Assembly: GCA_016179185.1 (NCBI GenBank)
Contig: JACORW010000050.1
Location: 1 to 41,124, forward strand
Length of the DNA: 41,124 nucleotides
Source of the DNA: Gammaproteobacteria bacterium
GTDB lineage: Bacteria; Pseudomonadota; Gammaproteobacteria; Eutrophobiales; Eutrophobiaceae
Direction: 5' to 3'
Below the pieces are notes generated by a model that was not told where the DNA came from, did no database searches, and was given only the letters and a program-made list of their open reading frames with translations. Below, in pieces: positions 24,179-32,284 of this stretch. How positions within the stretch are numbered: the stretch's first letter is position 1; the number at the start of each line of letters is the position of its first letter. The translations under genes and the position numbers were made by a program.

Positions 24179-24780
24179 CGCATCGCTCCCGCCGGGCGAT
24201 TCGATCGTGAGGCGGGATCTGCGATGACATACCCGTTCGCGGTCTCGGTGATCCGCCAGTGCTGCCTTGGGCGCAGCGCGCCGATGAATCTGTTCCATAC
24301 CCCGTACAGGTGCCGATAGAGAAGATCATCATCCGCGGCATCGGACAGGATCCGGACCAGGTTCGTCGCCACCTGCCGCCGGCCGTCCTGTGACTTTCGA
24401 TCAAGCCACCGGCGCAGCGTCACCTCGCGCGGCACGTCCAGGGTCACCGCGTACAGTTCGCGCGCCGACTCGATCATCGCAACGGCCTTATTGCCGGCGA
24501 ACCTCCCGACGGTCATCCATGCCTTCAATTCGGCGCCGGGGAGAATTGGCGCGTATTCAAAGGGCGTATAAATATCCAGGTGCAGAATTGCGTGTTCGTA
24601 GGTCTTGCCGCGATGTTTCTCCACCTGGGTCATGCGAATGGATTTTGGCGCCCGCCCGAAAAACCGCGCCAGCTCCGGCGCCTGCTGTTGCAACGCCGTG
24701 TCGCGCCGGCAACTGGCGATGAATCGCGTCTTGCCGCAGGCGCGGGGCCCGGCGACGACCAGGAGTGTGTCGACTTTCAT
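24175..24780 (-). CDS. P-loop NTPase, kinase-like
   Basis: 201 residues. Walker A at the N-terminus: LLVVAGPRACGKTRFI. Further marks are a Lys/Arg-rich stretch (RRWLDRKSQDGRRQ) that could be a kinase lid, and aromatic residues near the end (YRHLYGVWNRFIGA). The first residues MKVDTLLVVAG and the size fit small nucleotide- or sulfotransferase-like P-loop proteins; no specific family is recognised. ATG 24780. First gene of a two-gene leftward operon with the dehydratase, divergent from the M28 peptidase. Function unknown. Confidence 0.7.
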   Translation of the reverse strand: MKVDTLLVVAGPRACGKTRFIASCRRDTALQQQAPELARFFGRAPKSIRMTQVEKHRGKTYEHAILHLDIYTPFEYAPILPGAELKAWMTVGRFAGNKAVAMIESARELYAVTLDVPREVTLRRWLDRKSQDGRRQVATNLVRILSDAADDDLLYRHLYGVWNRFIGALRPRQHWRITETANGYVIADPASRSNRPAGAMR

Positions 24781-24896
24781 CCCATGAATCCTGCTGCCGG
24801 CGGACATGGCCAGAGTGGGTGGCGCAAAGATAAAGTACACTAAGCGGGCACGGTTCCGCATTCCCCGATCGCGCGGCCAAAGTACCGGAGCATCCC

Positions 24897-26618
24897 ATGA
24901 CACTGCGCTTCTTCATTTTTTTGCTGCTGCTTCATGCCACTTACGGCTGTTCAAAGGGGCCCGGGGGCAGGTTCGATCCTGCGGCACAAGCAGTCGCGGC
25001 GCCGGCGCCTGCCGGCGCCGGTCCGTTCACCGGTGACGCCACGGCCGCCGCCAACACCATTGACGGCAGGCTCATTCACGACACGGTCGCTGAGATAGCC
25101 GGCGATGCGTACCAGGGTCGAACCCCGGGCACGGAGGGAGACCTCCGCGCCCGCGCGTGGCTCGCCGCTGAACTGGTAAAAGTCGGATTTGCGCCGGGCG
25201 CCGCGGACGGCACCTGGGAGCAGCCATTCGATCTGATCGGCATTCAATCCACCGTTCCGGACACCTGGAAGATGAGCGCCGGCGGCAAGACCGTGGAGTT
25301 CAGGAACAATGCGGATTTCATCGCCGCCAGCGGCGTGCAGGCGGAGCTCGCGGCCATTCGGAACGCGGACATCGTCTTTGTCGGCTTCGGCATCGTCGCG
25401 CCGGAATTTCAGTGGGATGACTACAAGGGTATGGACCTCAGGGGAAAGGTGTTGTTGATGCTGAACAACGATCCCGACTGGGATCCGGCTTTGTTCGAAG
25501 GCGAACGCAGGCTGTATTACGGACGCTGGACCTACAAGTACGAGGAAGCCGCGCGCCGGGGCGCTGTAGCGGCGATCATCATTCACACGACACCTTCGGC
25601 CGGGTATCCGTGGCAGGTGGTGCAGAGCTCGTTCAGCGGCGAACAGTTCGAGCTGCCCGCGGGTGATGAACCCCGGGTGCAGGTAACGGCCTGGGTAACG
25701 GAAGAAGCCGCCGGGCGGCTGGCGCAGCTCGCGGGGCGAAATCTCGCCGGGCTGCTCGCCGCGGCGCGTGAGCGCGAATTCAAGCCGGTAGCACTTGGCG
25801 TTCACACGTCGTTGGCGCTGAACACCGCCATCCGCAGCACCCGCTCGGCGAATGTGGTCGGCGTGCTCAGGGGCAGCGACCCGGTGCTGGCGGACGAGGT
25901 GGTCGTCTATAGCGCGCACCATGATCACCTCGGCGTCGGCGAGCCCAACCCCGATGGCGACCCGGATGATCGGATCTACAACGGGGCCGTGGACAATGCC
26001 AGCGGCTGCGGCATGGTGTTGAGCGTGGCGCGCGCGTTCGCGGCGCTGCCCGCGCCGCCGAAACGTTCCATCATGGTGGCGTTTGTGGGCGCCGAGGAAC
26101 AGGGATTGATCGGCTCGGAATTTTTCGGCCGGCATCCGCCGGTTCCCGCCGCCAGACTGGCGGCAAATCTCAACCTGGACAGCGGCAACATCCTGGGTGC
26201 AACCCGCGACATCACGCTGCTTGGCAAGGGCAAGTCGTCACTGGATGCCGTGGCGGATCAGGTGGCGCGGTTCCAGGGGCGCGAGACCAGGCCGGATCAG
26301 TTCCCGGACAAGGGGTACTTTTACCGCTCGGACCAGTTCAATTTCGCCAAGGCCGGCGTGCCGGCCCTGGGCATCGAAGGCGGCACGGACGTGATCGGCC
26401 GCGAGCCGGGCTGGGGCCGCGCGCAACTGGATGCGTTTACCGAACGGCATTACCACCAGCCCAGCGATGAGCTGAACGATGACTGGAACTTTGCCGGCAT
26501 GATCCAGGATGCCCGATTTGCGTTCTGGATGGGACTGCTCATTGCCAACGCACCGGACATGCCGGTGTGGAATCCGGGCGACGAGTTTGAAGCCGTGCGC
26601 CTCAAACCGGGGGAATAA
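24897..26618 (+). CDS. lipoprotein M28-family zinc aminopeptidase
   Basis: 573 residues. Lipoprotein signal MTLRFFIFLLLLHATYGC (Cys18). A protease-associated (PA) domain sits in about residues 120-300 (GFGIVAPEFQWDDYKGMDLR). Catalytic domain: VYSAHHDHLGVG (first His), YNGAVDNASGCG (bridging Asp), VGAEEQGLIGS (catalytic Glu and metal Glu), ANLNLDSGN (Asp) and a final RHYHQPSDE (His). All five zinc ligands of the M28 family are present. It removes N-terminal residues from peptides in the periplasm. ATG has GGAG six bases upstream. The antiporter gene follows after 15 bp. Confidence 0.92.
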   Translation: MTLRFFIFLLLLHATYGCSKGPGGRFDPAAQAVAAPAPAGAGPFTGDATAAANTIDGRLIHDTVAEIAGDAYQGRTPGTEGDLRARAWLAAELVKVGFAPGAADGTWEQPFDLIGIQSTVPDTWKMSAGGKTVEFRNNADFIAASGVQAELAAIRNADIVFVGFGIVAPEFQWDDYKGMDLRGKVLLMLNNDPDWDPALFEGERRLYYGRWTYKYEEAARRGAVAAIIIHTTPSAGYPWQVVQSSFSGEQFELPAGDEPRVQVTAWVTEEAAGRLAQLAGRNLAGLLAAAREREFKPVALGVHTSLALNTAIRSTRSANVVGVLRGSDPVLADEVVVYSAHHDHLGVGEPNPDGDPDDRIYNGAVDNASGCGMVLSVARAFAALPAPPKRSIMVAFVGAEEQGLIGSEFFGRHPPVPAARLAANLNLDSGNILGATRDITLLGKGKSSLDAVADQVARFQGRETRPDQFPDKGYFYRSDQFNFAKAGVPALGIEGGTDVIGREPGWGRAQLDAFTERHYHQPSDELNDDWNFAGMIQDARFAFWMGLLIANAPDMPVWNPGDEFEAVRLKPGE

Positions 26619-26633
26619 CGGGTTGCCGCCTTT

Positions 26634-28418
26634 ATGCTCGGGCAGATAGCGATATTTCTCGCAGCGGCGATCCTCATCGTCCCGGTTTTCCAGAAGCTGG
26701 GCCTGGGCACCGTCATCGGTTACCTGGCCGTTGGGATTCTCATCGGGCCGTGGGGCCTCGGCCTCGTCACCGACGTGGACAGCATCCTGCATTTTTCCGA
26801 ATTCGGCGTGGTGCTGCTGCTGTTCATCATCGGCCTGGAACTGCAGCCTTCGCGCCTGTGGGTGCTGCGCCGCCAGGTGTTCGGACTCGGCAGCGCCCAG
26901 ATGCTGGTCACGTCTCTGCTGCTGGCGCTGACGGCATGGCTGCTGGGACTGGCCGTTCCGGCCGCGTTGCTGGCGGGCGCCGGACTAGCCATGTCCTCCA
27001 CGGCGTTCGTGCTCCAGACGCTGGCGGAGCGCAGCGAACTGACGACGCGGCACGGCCGCGAAGCGTTTTCCATCCTGCTGTTCCAGGACCTCGCCGTGAT
27101 CCCCCTGCTGGCACTGCTGCCGCTGCTGGCGGGTCAACCGGACGCACCGCCGCGCGTGGACTGGAATGGCGCGGGGCTGGCGCTTGCGGCCGTCGCGGCG
27201 ATGGCCGCCCTGGGCCGGCACGTGCTGCGCCACCTGTTCCGGGCCGTGGCCCGGTTCGGCAGCCGGGAACTGTTCACGGCGGCGGCGCTGCTGGTCGTCA
27301 TCTCGACCGCGCTGCTGATGAACGGCGTCGGCCTGTCCATGCCGCTGGGCGCGTTCATCGCCGGCGTGCTCATGGCCGACTCGGAGTTCCGGCACGAGGT
27401 CGAGGCCGAACTCGTACCATTCAAGGGACTGCTGCTGGGCCTGTTCTTCATCGCCGTCGGCATGTCGGTCAACGTGGGCCTGGTGCGCACCGAGCCAGCC
27501 CCGCTCGCGGCGCTCGTGGCCGCGCTGCTGACGATCAAGTTCGCCGCGTTGTTTGCCGTCAGCCTGCTTTCCGGCAGCCGTTCCGACACCGCCCGCAATC
27601 TCGGCATCGCCATGGCCGGCGGCGGGGAATTTGCGTTCGTGTTGTTTACGCTGGCGCGCAAGCATGAACTCATAGACGGCGGCGCCGTAGACATGCTGAT
27701 GGTCGTGGTCACCCTCTCCCTGCTGTCATCGCCGCTGCTGTACGTGCTCAATGATCGGGTTCTTTCGCGCTGGGCCGGGCGCGGCAGCGAGCCGGAATAT
27801 GACCGCATTGATGAACCGGCCAACCCGGTCATCATCTTCGGGTTTGGGCGCGTCGGGCAGATCATCTCGCGCATCCTGCACATGCGCGCAATTCCGTTCA
27901 CAGCCCTCGAGAGCAATCCCACGCAGGTGGATTTCGTGCGCAAATTCGGCAGCAAGATCCATTACGGCGACGCCACGCGGCTTGATTTGCTGCGTTCGGC
28001 CAAGGTGGATACCGCAAAGCTGTGCGTCCTGGCGATAAACAATATCGAGACTTCCGTCCGCGTGGCCGAACTGCTGCGCAGGCATTACCCGCAGATCCCC
28101 ATCTACGCGCGCGCTCACAACCGGCTGCATTGCTACAAACTGATGGACCTGGGCGTGCAGGTGCTGTACCGGGATACCTTCTACTCCAGCCTGGTGCTGG
28201 CGCGTTCCATTCTCGAAGGCCTGGGACTGCCGGCCCAGGACGCGGCACGCACCGTGGAGATGTTCCGCGAACATGACGAAATCCTGCTGAAACGGCAGCA
28301 CGCCATCTACCAGGACGAACAGGCGCTGATCGAGAGCGTGCTCAAGTCGCGGGCGGAGCTGCAAAGCCTGTTTGAGTCCGACAAGAGCGAGCGCAGCAAC
28401 AAACCCTGGGCGGCGTGA
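26634..28418 (+). CDS. Kef/CPA2-type cation:proton antiporter with TrkA-N domain
   Basis: 594 residues. Residues about 1-380 form a CPA2 exchanger with 12 or so helices (GTVIGYLAVGILIGPWGL, HFSEFGVVLLLFIIGLELQP). From about residue 395 comes a RCK/TrkA-N domain: NPVIIFGFGRVGQIISRIL, an acidic ribose-binding residue in FTALESNP and HYGDATRLDLLRSA. Resembles KefB/KefC, which export potassium under electrophile stress; whether it is glutathione-gated cannot be seen. No KefF/KefG-like flavoprotein gene is adjacent. Follows the M28 gene by 15 bp and may be co-transcribed. Confidence 0.92.
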   Translation: MLGQIAIFLAAAILIVPVFQKLGLGTVIGYLAVGILIGPWGLGLVTDVDSILHFSEFGVVLLLFIIGLELQPSRLWVLRRQVFGLGSAQMLVTSLLLALTAWLLGLAVPAALLAGAGLAMSSTAFVLQTLAERSELTTRHGREAFSILLFQDLAVIPLLALLPLLAGQPDAPPRVDWNGAGLALAAVAAMAALGRHVLRHLFRAVARFGSRELFTAAALLVVISTALLMNGVGLSMPLGAFIAGVLMADSEFRHEVEAELVPFKGLLLGLFFIAVGMSVNVGLVRTEPAPLAALVAALLTIKFAALFAVSLLSGSRSDTARNLGIAMAGGGEFAFVLFTLARKHELIDGGAVDMLMVVVTLSLLSSPLLYVLNDRVLSRWAGRGSEPEYDRIDEPANPVIIFGFGRVGQIISRILHMRAIPFTALESNPTQVDFVRKFGSKIHYGDATRLDLLRSAKVDTAKLCVLAINNIETSVRVAELLRRHYPQIPIYARAHNRLHCYKLMDLGVQVLYRDTFYSSLVLARSILEGLGLPAQDAARTVEMFREHDEILLKRQHAIYQDEQALIESVLKSRAELQSLFESDKSERSNKPWAA

Positions 28419-28434
28419 CGCCCGCGACCGCCGC

Positions 28435-29517
28435 CTATTTTGCCGGGATATCCACGCCCTTGCGGCGCAGCAGTTCCCGGGTTCGCTGGACCACTGGAAA
28501 TATCTCCTGGTTCCAGTCGGCGCCCTGCCGGTTGAAGGCCGCCTGTTCCATCTCCACGACGTATTTGTCCTCGGCGAAGATGCCGTTCGTGAACCAGACG
28601 ATGAACGGCCACAGGACCTCCATCAGGCCCGGTATGCCAGGCCGGCGGATGCTCATCAATGCAAAGGTGTGATTGCGGCGCTGGACCGCATCAACGGGTA
28701 CATAGGTGATCCAGAGATCGAGGGCTGGGTGGGCGCTGCCCGCGGTCCAGAATTTCAGGGTCTGGTGTGGATACCCGGTGCGAACGGTCATCAGATCGCG
28801 CGGGCGCTCGCTCGTCGCCTCGGGACGCAGTCCCAGCATGAATTTCTCCCCCACCGGCTGCCTGCCGACACGGGAGAACGTGTAATCCACCTCGACCCAG
28901 TCATCGCCTTCGCGCAGATCCAGAAACCCGGTCCTTATCTGCGCCATGATGCGCCGGTGCAGAAACTGGTGGTTCATGTCCATCAGGTTCTCATGCAGAA
29001 ACGAGTAGTGGCAGTCCACCTCATGATCCAGGTAGCGGGTTTTGTAGGCCGGATCGCGCCACGCCGGGACCTCCGGGAAATGCGCGTTATCCGCCTGCGC
29101 CGCATCGCCCGGGAACAACCAGATCAATCCATATTCCTCGCGACAGGGGTAACCGCGCACGCCCCGCGGTGCGATCTCGTTCCTGCCGATGTAGGGAATG
29201 TTGACGCAGCGCCCGGTGCAGTCGTACGTCCATCCGTGATAGCAGCACTGGATCTGCTCGCCGTTGACGACCCCGGCACTGAGCGGCACCTGTCTGTGCG
29301 CGCAGCGATCCTCGAGCGCAAATGCCCTGCCCGCCACCGTGCGCACCAGGACAATGGGCTCGCCTGCAAAGGTGACCCCGATGGCCTTGCCTTGCTTCAG
29401 TTTTTTCGCGCGCAGCAGCGGGTACCAGTAATCCGGGTGAATGCCGGTGCGGCGCAGATCGCGCGCCGGCGCGGCTTTGGCTGCTGGAGGCAGGACGTCA
29501 AGACCGGTGACGCTCAT
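28435..29517 (-). CDS. Rieske [2Fe-2S] oxygenase, alpha-subunit type
   Basis: 360 residues. Rieske domain (about 25-130): C72-A-H74 in EDRCAHRQVPLS and C91-x2-H94 in IQCCYHGWTYD. Catalytic domain with the mononuclear iron site NLMDMNHQFLH (Asp, His, His). Resembles standalone Rieske mono-oxygenases of the vanillate-demethylase / phenylpropionate-dioxygenase group. No ferredoxin, reductase or beta subunit is next to it, so electrons must come from elsewhere. Substrate unknown. Convergent with the antiporter gene (16 bp). Confidence 0.92.
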   Translation of the reverse strand: MSVTGLDVLPPAAKAAPARDLRRTGIHPDYWYPLLRAKKLKQGKAIGVTFAGEPIVLVRTVAGRAFALEDRCAHRQVPLSAGVVNGEQIQCCYHGWTYDCTGRCVNIPYIGRNEIAPRGVRGYPCREEYGLIWLFPGDAAQADNAHFPEVPAWRDPAYKTRYLDHEVDCHYSFLHENLMDMNHQFLHRRIMAQIRTGFLDLREGDDWVEVDYTFSRVGRQPVGEKFMLGLRPEATSERPRDLMTVRTGYPHQTLKFWTAGSAHPALDLWITYVPVDAVQRRNHTFALMSIRRPGIPGLMEVLWPFIVWFTNGIFAEDKYVVEMEQAAFNRQGADWNQEIFPVVQRTRELLRRKGVDIPAK

Positions 29518-29565
29518 GTGGTTCCACTGTCAGGAATGGTTCCGTCGCCGGCAGTATCGCATGGA

Positions 29566-30159
29566 TCAGAACGCAGCCGGCGCCGCCAATCCGCGTTGCA
29601 CGCGTTCCCAGAACACCTCCTCCGCGCGCAGCATGCGCAGAATGTAGGGTTCATCACGGTCCACAGATAACAGCACTTCCGGCCGGTTCGGCAGGTAGCA
29701 CCAGAAATCCAGCATCTCGAATCCGGTCACCGCCAACAGGTGTTGCAGTTGCCCGTAGTAATGGCGCGGCACGCGCCGGTCGCGGGCGGTCTGACGATAT
29801 ACCGAATCGCCGCATTTGATCTCGACGAGCGCATCGGTCAGGAAACAGATCCCGTCCGCGCTGGCACGCAGCCACTCATGGCGGCGGCTCTGCAGACAGG
29901 CCGGCGCGACGGTGTGACCGGTGCTGGCCATGTAGCGCCGGCGCGCCTCCGGTTCCAGCCGCGCGCCGCGGGCCATGGCCGCGTTCTGGCGCGGAGCGGC
30001 GCCGGGCGTGCACTTCTCGCGCAGCAGATAATCCGCGGACTTCCATGGACATTCGCCCATGATGGCAGGCGCATCCGACGCACCGACACCCTCCCGGCGC
30101 CACGCGCGCCACTCGGGCGTGCCCTGTTCCAGGTGAACCGCGGTGAATGCTTTTTTCAC
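29566..30159 (-). CDS. YqaJ-family recombinase-type nuclease
   Basis: 197 residues. Lambda-exonuclease/YqaJ fold: GTPEWRAWRREGVGASDAPA, then ARLEPEARRRYMA, and the nuclease core WLRASADGICFLTDALVEIK (Asp ... Glu-x-Lys), followed by YYGQLQHLLAVTGFEMLDFW. These proteins are usually phage recombination exonucleases that work with a Bet/RecT annealing protein. No recT/bet, no other phage gene nearby. The GTG start (VKKAFTAVHLEQG) is the first in frame after a TTG-containing leader that lacks homology. Stands alone on the minus strand. Confidence 0.85.
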   Translation of the reverse strand: MKKAFTAVHLEQGTPEWRAWRREGVGASDAPAIMGECPWKSADYLLREKCTPGAAPRQNAAMARGARLEPEARRRYMASTGHTVAPACLQSRRHEWLRASADGICFLTDALVEIKCGDSVYRQTARDRRVPRHYYGQLQHLLAVTGFEMLDFWCYLPNRPEVLLSVDRDEPYILRMLRAEEVFWERVQRGLAAPAAF

Positions 30160-30182
30160 AAAAGTGCTCGAGTGATGCAAAC

Positions 30183-30199
30183 CCGGCGTGACACGCCGG
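30183..30199. terminator. 17-bp palindrome, possible terminator
   Basis: CCGGCGTG-A-CACGCCGG, perfect, with no T tract. It sits in the 82-bp gap between the DUF457 gene end (30242) and the YqaJ gene start (30159), both leftward. Confidence 0.4.
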
Positions 30200-30241
30200 T
30201 TGCGCGCGAAACCCTGGCGCCGCGACTGTGGTGATCCGTCG

Positions 30242-30964
30242 TCATTGGCCCAGGTTGAACCCCAGCGGAACCAGCACGGCCAGCACCAGCAATGCGACGG
30301 CAAGATAGATGATCGCGCGAAGCCGCGCCGCCCCTTGACGGGGCAGCGCATTGCTTTCCACGGCATTTGCCTGCTGTGCCGCCGTGTCCGAGCCCTGCTG
30401 CAACACCCTTACGAACCACCGGTCCAGATCGTAGTTGATCGCCTCGAGCGGTGAATACCCGGACTGTCTGCCGTACACCATCATGCCGGCGAGACAGAAA
30501 AACAGGATGACGTTATTGGGCCAGTCGGCCAGGGTCCAGGACCAGCTCACCCCCCAGCCAAAATCGGCGAGCGGCCAGAGCGGGTACACGGGCCACGTAG
30601 GTCCGCCGCCGACCACGTCACAGAAGACGTGGATCATGGATGCCGCCATGGACAGGCCCGCCACCGCGACCGCCCGCTGTCTGTGCCCCGCTGCCGCGCC
30701 CCGGCGCGCAATCAGGTACGCGACGACGCCCGTTAGCAGCACAAACCCCAGGCCATGGGTGTAACGGTGATGAAACACCTCCCACACGTGCTCAAAGGCC
30801 AGATCCTTGTCAAATCCGAAATAGACGATCGCGGCCAGATAGGCCAGCACATCAATGTCCGGCGCAAGCCCGGACAATGCCACGATGCGGCGCTCCCGGG
30901 GCGACTCCAGCCCGGCCGCTTCCGCCGCAAACCAGGTGATGACGAGGTGCGACGGCCCCTGCAT
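30242..30964 (-). CDS. DUF457/YdjM-type membrane-bound metal-dependent hydrolase
   Basis: 240 residues. N-terminus GPSHLVITWFAAEAAGLESP followed by IVALSGLAPDIDVLAYL and VFHHRYTHGLGF. These His and Asp residues are the hallmark of the YdjM/DUF457 family, predicted zinc hydrolases embedded in the inner membrane. Four to five hydrophobic segments follow, with the last near the C-terminus (AIIYLAVALLVLAVLVPLGF). Some E. coli members are LexA-regulated; no LexA box was found here. It lies two bases after the small membrane protein gene at 30967 and is probably co-transcribed. Confidence 0.85.
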   Translation of the reverse strand: MQGPSHLVITWFAAEAAGLESPRERRIVALSGLAPDIDVLAYLAAIVYFGFDKDLAFEHVWEVFHHRYTHGLGFVLLTGVVAYLIARRGAAAGHRQRAVAVAGLSMAASMIHVFCDVVGGGPTWPVYPLWPLADFGWGVSWSWTLADWPNNVILFFCLAGMMVYGRQSGYSPLEAINYDLDRWFVRVLQQGSDTAAQQANAVESNALPRQGAARLRAIIYLAVALLVLAVLVPLGFNLGQ

Positions 30965-30966
30965 GT

Positions 30967-31170
30967 TCAGTGCCCGCGCTGCCGCGGCGCACGCAACCTG
31001 AGGACAAGCAGCAGGACAATGCAGCCGAAAAACAGCAGCAACGTCATGATGCTGCCCACCTGGTACAGGCGGTTATCGGGTTCAACCGAGATCGCCACCG
31101 GCCAGAGGAAGGCCCACCAGAACATGCCCAGAATCGAGACCGCAAACAGGACGCGAATCACCGTGATCAT
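30967..31170 (-). CDS. small two-helix membrane protein
   Basis: 67 residues with two hydrophobic helices (ITVIRVLFAVSILGMFWWAF and IMTLLLFFGCIVLLLVL) and a basic tail RLRAPRQRGH. ATG 31170. Stop two bases before the DUF457 start, so likely one operon. No family recognised. Confidence 0.68.
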   Translation of the reverse strand: MITVIRVLFAVSILGMFWWAFLWPVAISVEPDNRLYQVGSIMTLLLFFGCIVLLLVLRLRAPRQRGH

Positions 31171-31254
31171 CCGCTGGTTTCCATCCCCATGGGTTTCGCC
31201 GTGACGGGAATTCCCGCGACCATCCTACTTCATGGGCTACCTACCGTCTGCCGG

Positions 31255-31950
31255 TCAATTCCGGGGGTCACGCGCCAGGTGCCCGTACACATTCGACTCG
31301 AACGGCGTCCAACGGCTTACGGTGACCCCGGCCTCACGCAGACCGCCGCCGACCCAGGTGTTGCAGGTCGTGAACGGACCATAGGAGCCACGCGCCTCGA
31401 AGAAGGCATCGTTGTACCCATAGGTTGCGCCGGGGATGCGGATGGCACTTCCCTCTGACAGCAACAGGGTCCGTCGCACATATTCCACCAGCGTGGTGTA
31501 TTGGGACTCGGTCAACGGCAGGCGGTAGCGCTCCCCGTAATCGTCCAGGGACAGAACGTAGGTTGCATGGACGAGCGACGGATTTCGCCCGGAAAGCGCG
31601 CCCAGGGCGCGGCGCAGCGTGAGATCCGGCCAGCGCGGCGTATTCAGGTAGAACTCCCGATCCCCCCAGCCCAGCGCGATGAACTCCGCTTCCCGCGATC
31701 CCGGAGGAAAGTCCCGCAACGGGAAGATCTGCGTCCAGTCCATGCCCGGGGAACGCGCCGGAAACACAAATTCCGCATGCACGCCGTTCGTTGCGATGAA
31801 CGCCTGGACCTTCGCGGGTTCCCGTGGCGGCTCCCGGTTTGCGGGGAACAACACCAGAAGGCCGGCGACCGCGACATAAAGAACCAGCACGCCTATTGGC
31901 GCCGCAATGAGCATTGCGGACAGCTTCAGAAATCTCTGCAGTGACGCCAC
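31255..31950 (-). CDS. DUF2459 (TIGR02117) family protein
   Basis: 231 residues. One N-terminal membrane segment (LIAAPIGVLVLYVAVAGLLV). Then the family signature ATNGVHAEFVFPA, FIALGWGDREFYLNTPRWPD, and a C-terminal TCNTWVGGGLREAGV. The single Cys in TCNTW together with the His in TNGVH suggests a papain-like (NlpC/P60 or transglutaminase-like) active site; this is my inference and the family has no assigned function. Some relatives sit in polyhydroxyalkanoate clusters, not seen here. ATG 31950. Confidence 0.85.
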   Translation of the reverse strand: MASLQRFLKLSAMLIAAPIGVLVLYVAVAGLLVLFPANREPPREPAKVQAFIATNGVHAEFVFPARSPGMDWTQIFPLRDFPPGSREAEFIALGWGDREFYLNTPRWPDLTLRRALGALSGRNPSLVHATYVLSLDDYGERYRLPLTESQYTTLVEYVRRTLLLSEGSAIRIPGATYGYNDAFFEARGSYGPFTTCNTWVGGGLREAGVTVSRWTPFESNVYGHLARDPRN

Positions 31951-31973
31951 GCCTGAAAGTCAGTGCTTTACGC

Positions 31974-31998
31974 TTTTCACTTTTTACTTTTTACTTTT
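31974..31998. repeat. heptad tandem array
   Basis: TTTTCAC, TTTTTAC, TTTTTAC, TTTT: three and a half 7-bp units, the same heptad as the right array at 5650-5684. It fills the short gap between the SelW-like gene end and the DUF2459 gene start. Confidence 0.7.
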
Positions 31999-32002
31999 GC
32001 CT

Positions 32003-32284
32003 TCATTGACGGTCGCTGTGGCCCAGGTCCTTGTCCGGCGCGATGCGGTCGCGGATCAATTGCTTCAGTTCTTTCGATTCCGGGAAGCGTCCCTGCTCCT
32101 TGCGCGAAAAGATCGTGACGCCGTCGAGCCGCACGTCGAAAACGCCGCCCTTGCCGGGGATCAGGGCCACCTCGCCGAGCTCGGTCTCGAAGGTCGTCAG
32201 CAGCTCCTGCGCCATCCACGCCGCGCGCATCAGCCAGCGGCACTGGGTGCAGTATTCAATCTCAATGCGACCGGGCATTGCCAT
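32003..32284 (-). CDS. SelW/SelT/SelH-family (Rdx) redox protein
   Basis: 93 residues. Thioredoxin-like Rdx fold with the CxxC motif near the start, IEIEYCTQCRWLMRA, and the family strand GKGGVFDVRLDGVTIF, then KELKQLIRDRIAPDKDLGH. Bacterial members carry Cys instead of selenocysteine. Their role is unknown, probably thiol redox. ATG 32284 overlaps the icmF stop (TAATG), so its translation is coupled to icmF. A second ATG at 32278 is possible. Confidence 0.88.
   Translation of the reverse strand: MAMPGRIEIEYCTQCRWLMRAAWMAQELLTTFETELGEVALIPGKGGVFDVRLDGVTIFSRKEQGRFPESKELKQLIRDRIAPDKDLGHSDRQ

Noticed and set aside
29566-31950. Prophage remnant around the YqaJ-type gene
   Set aside because: Neighbours are ordinary membrane-protein genes; no integrase, capsid, lysis gene or att repeats.
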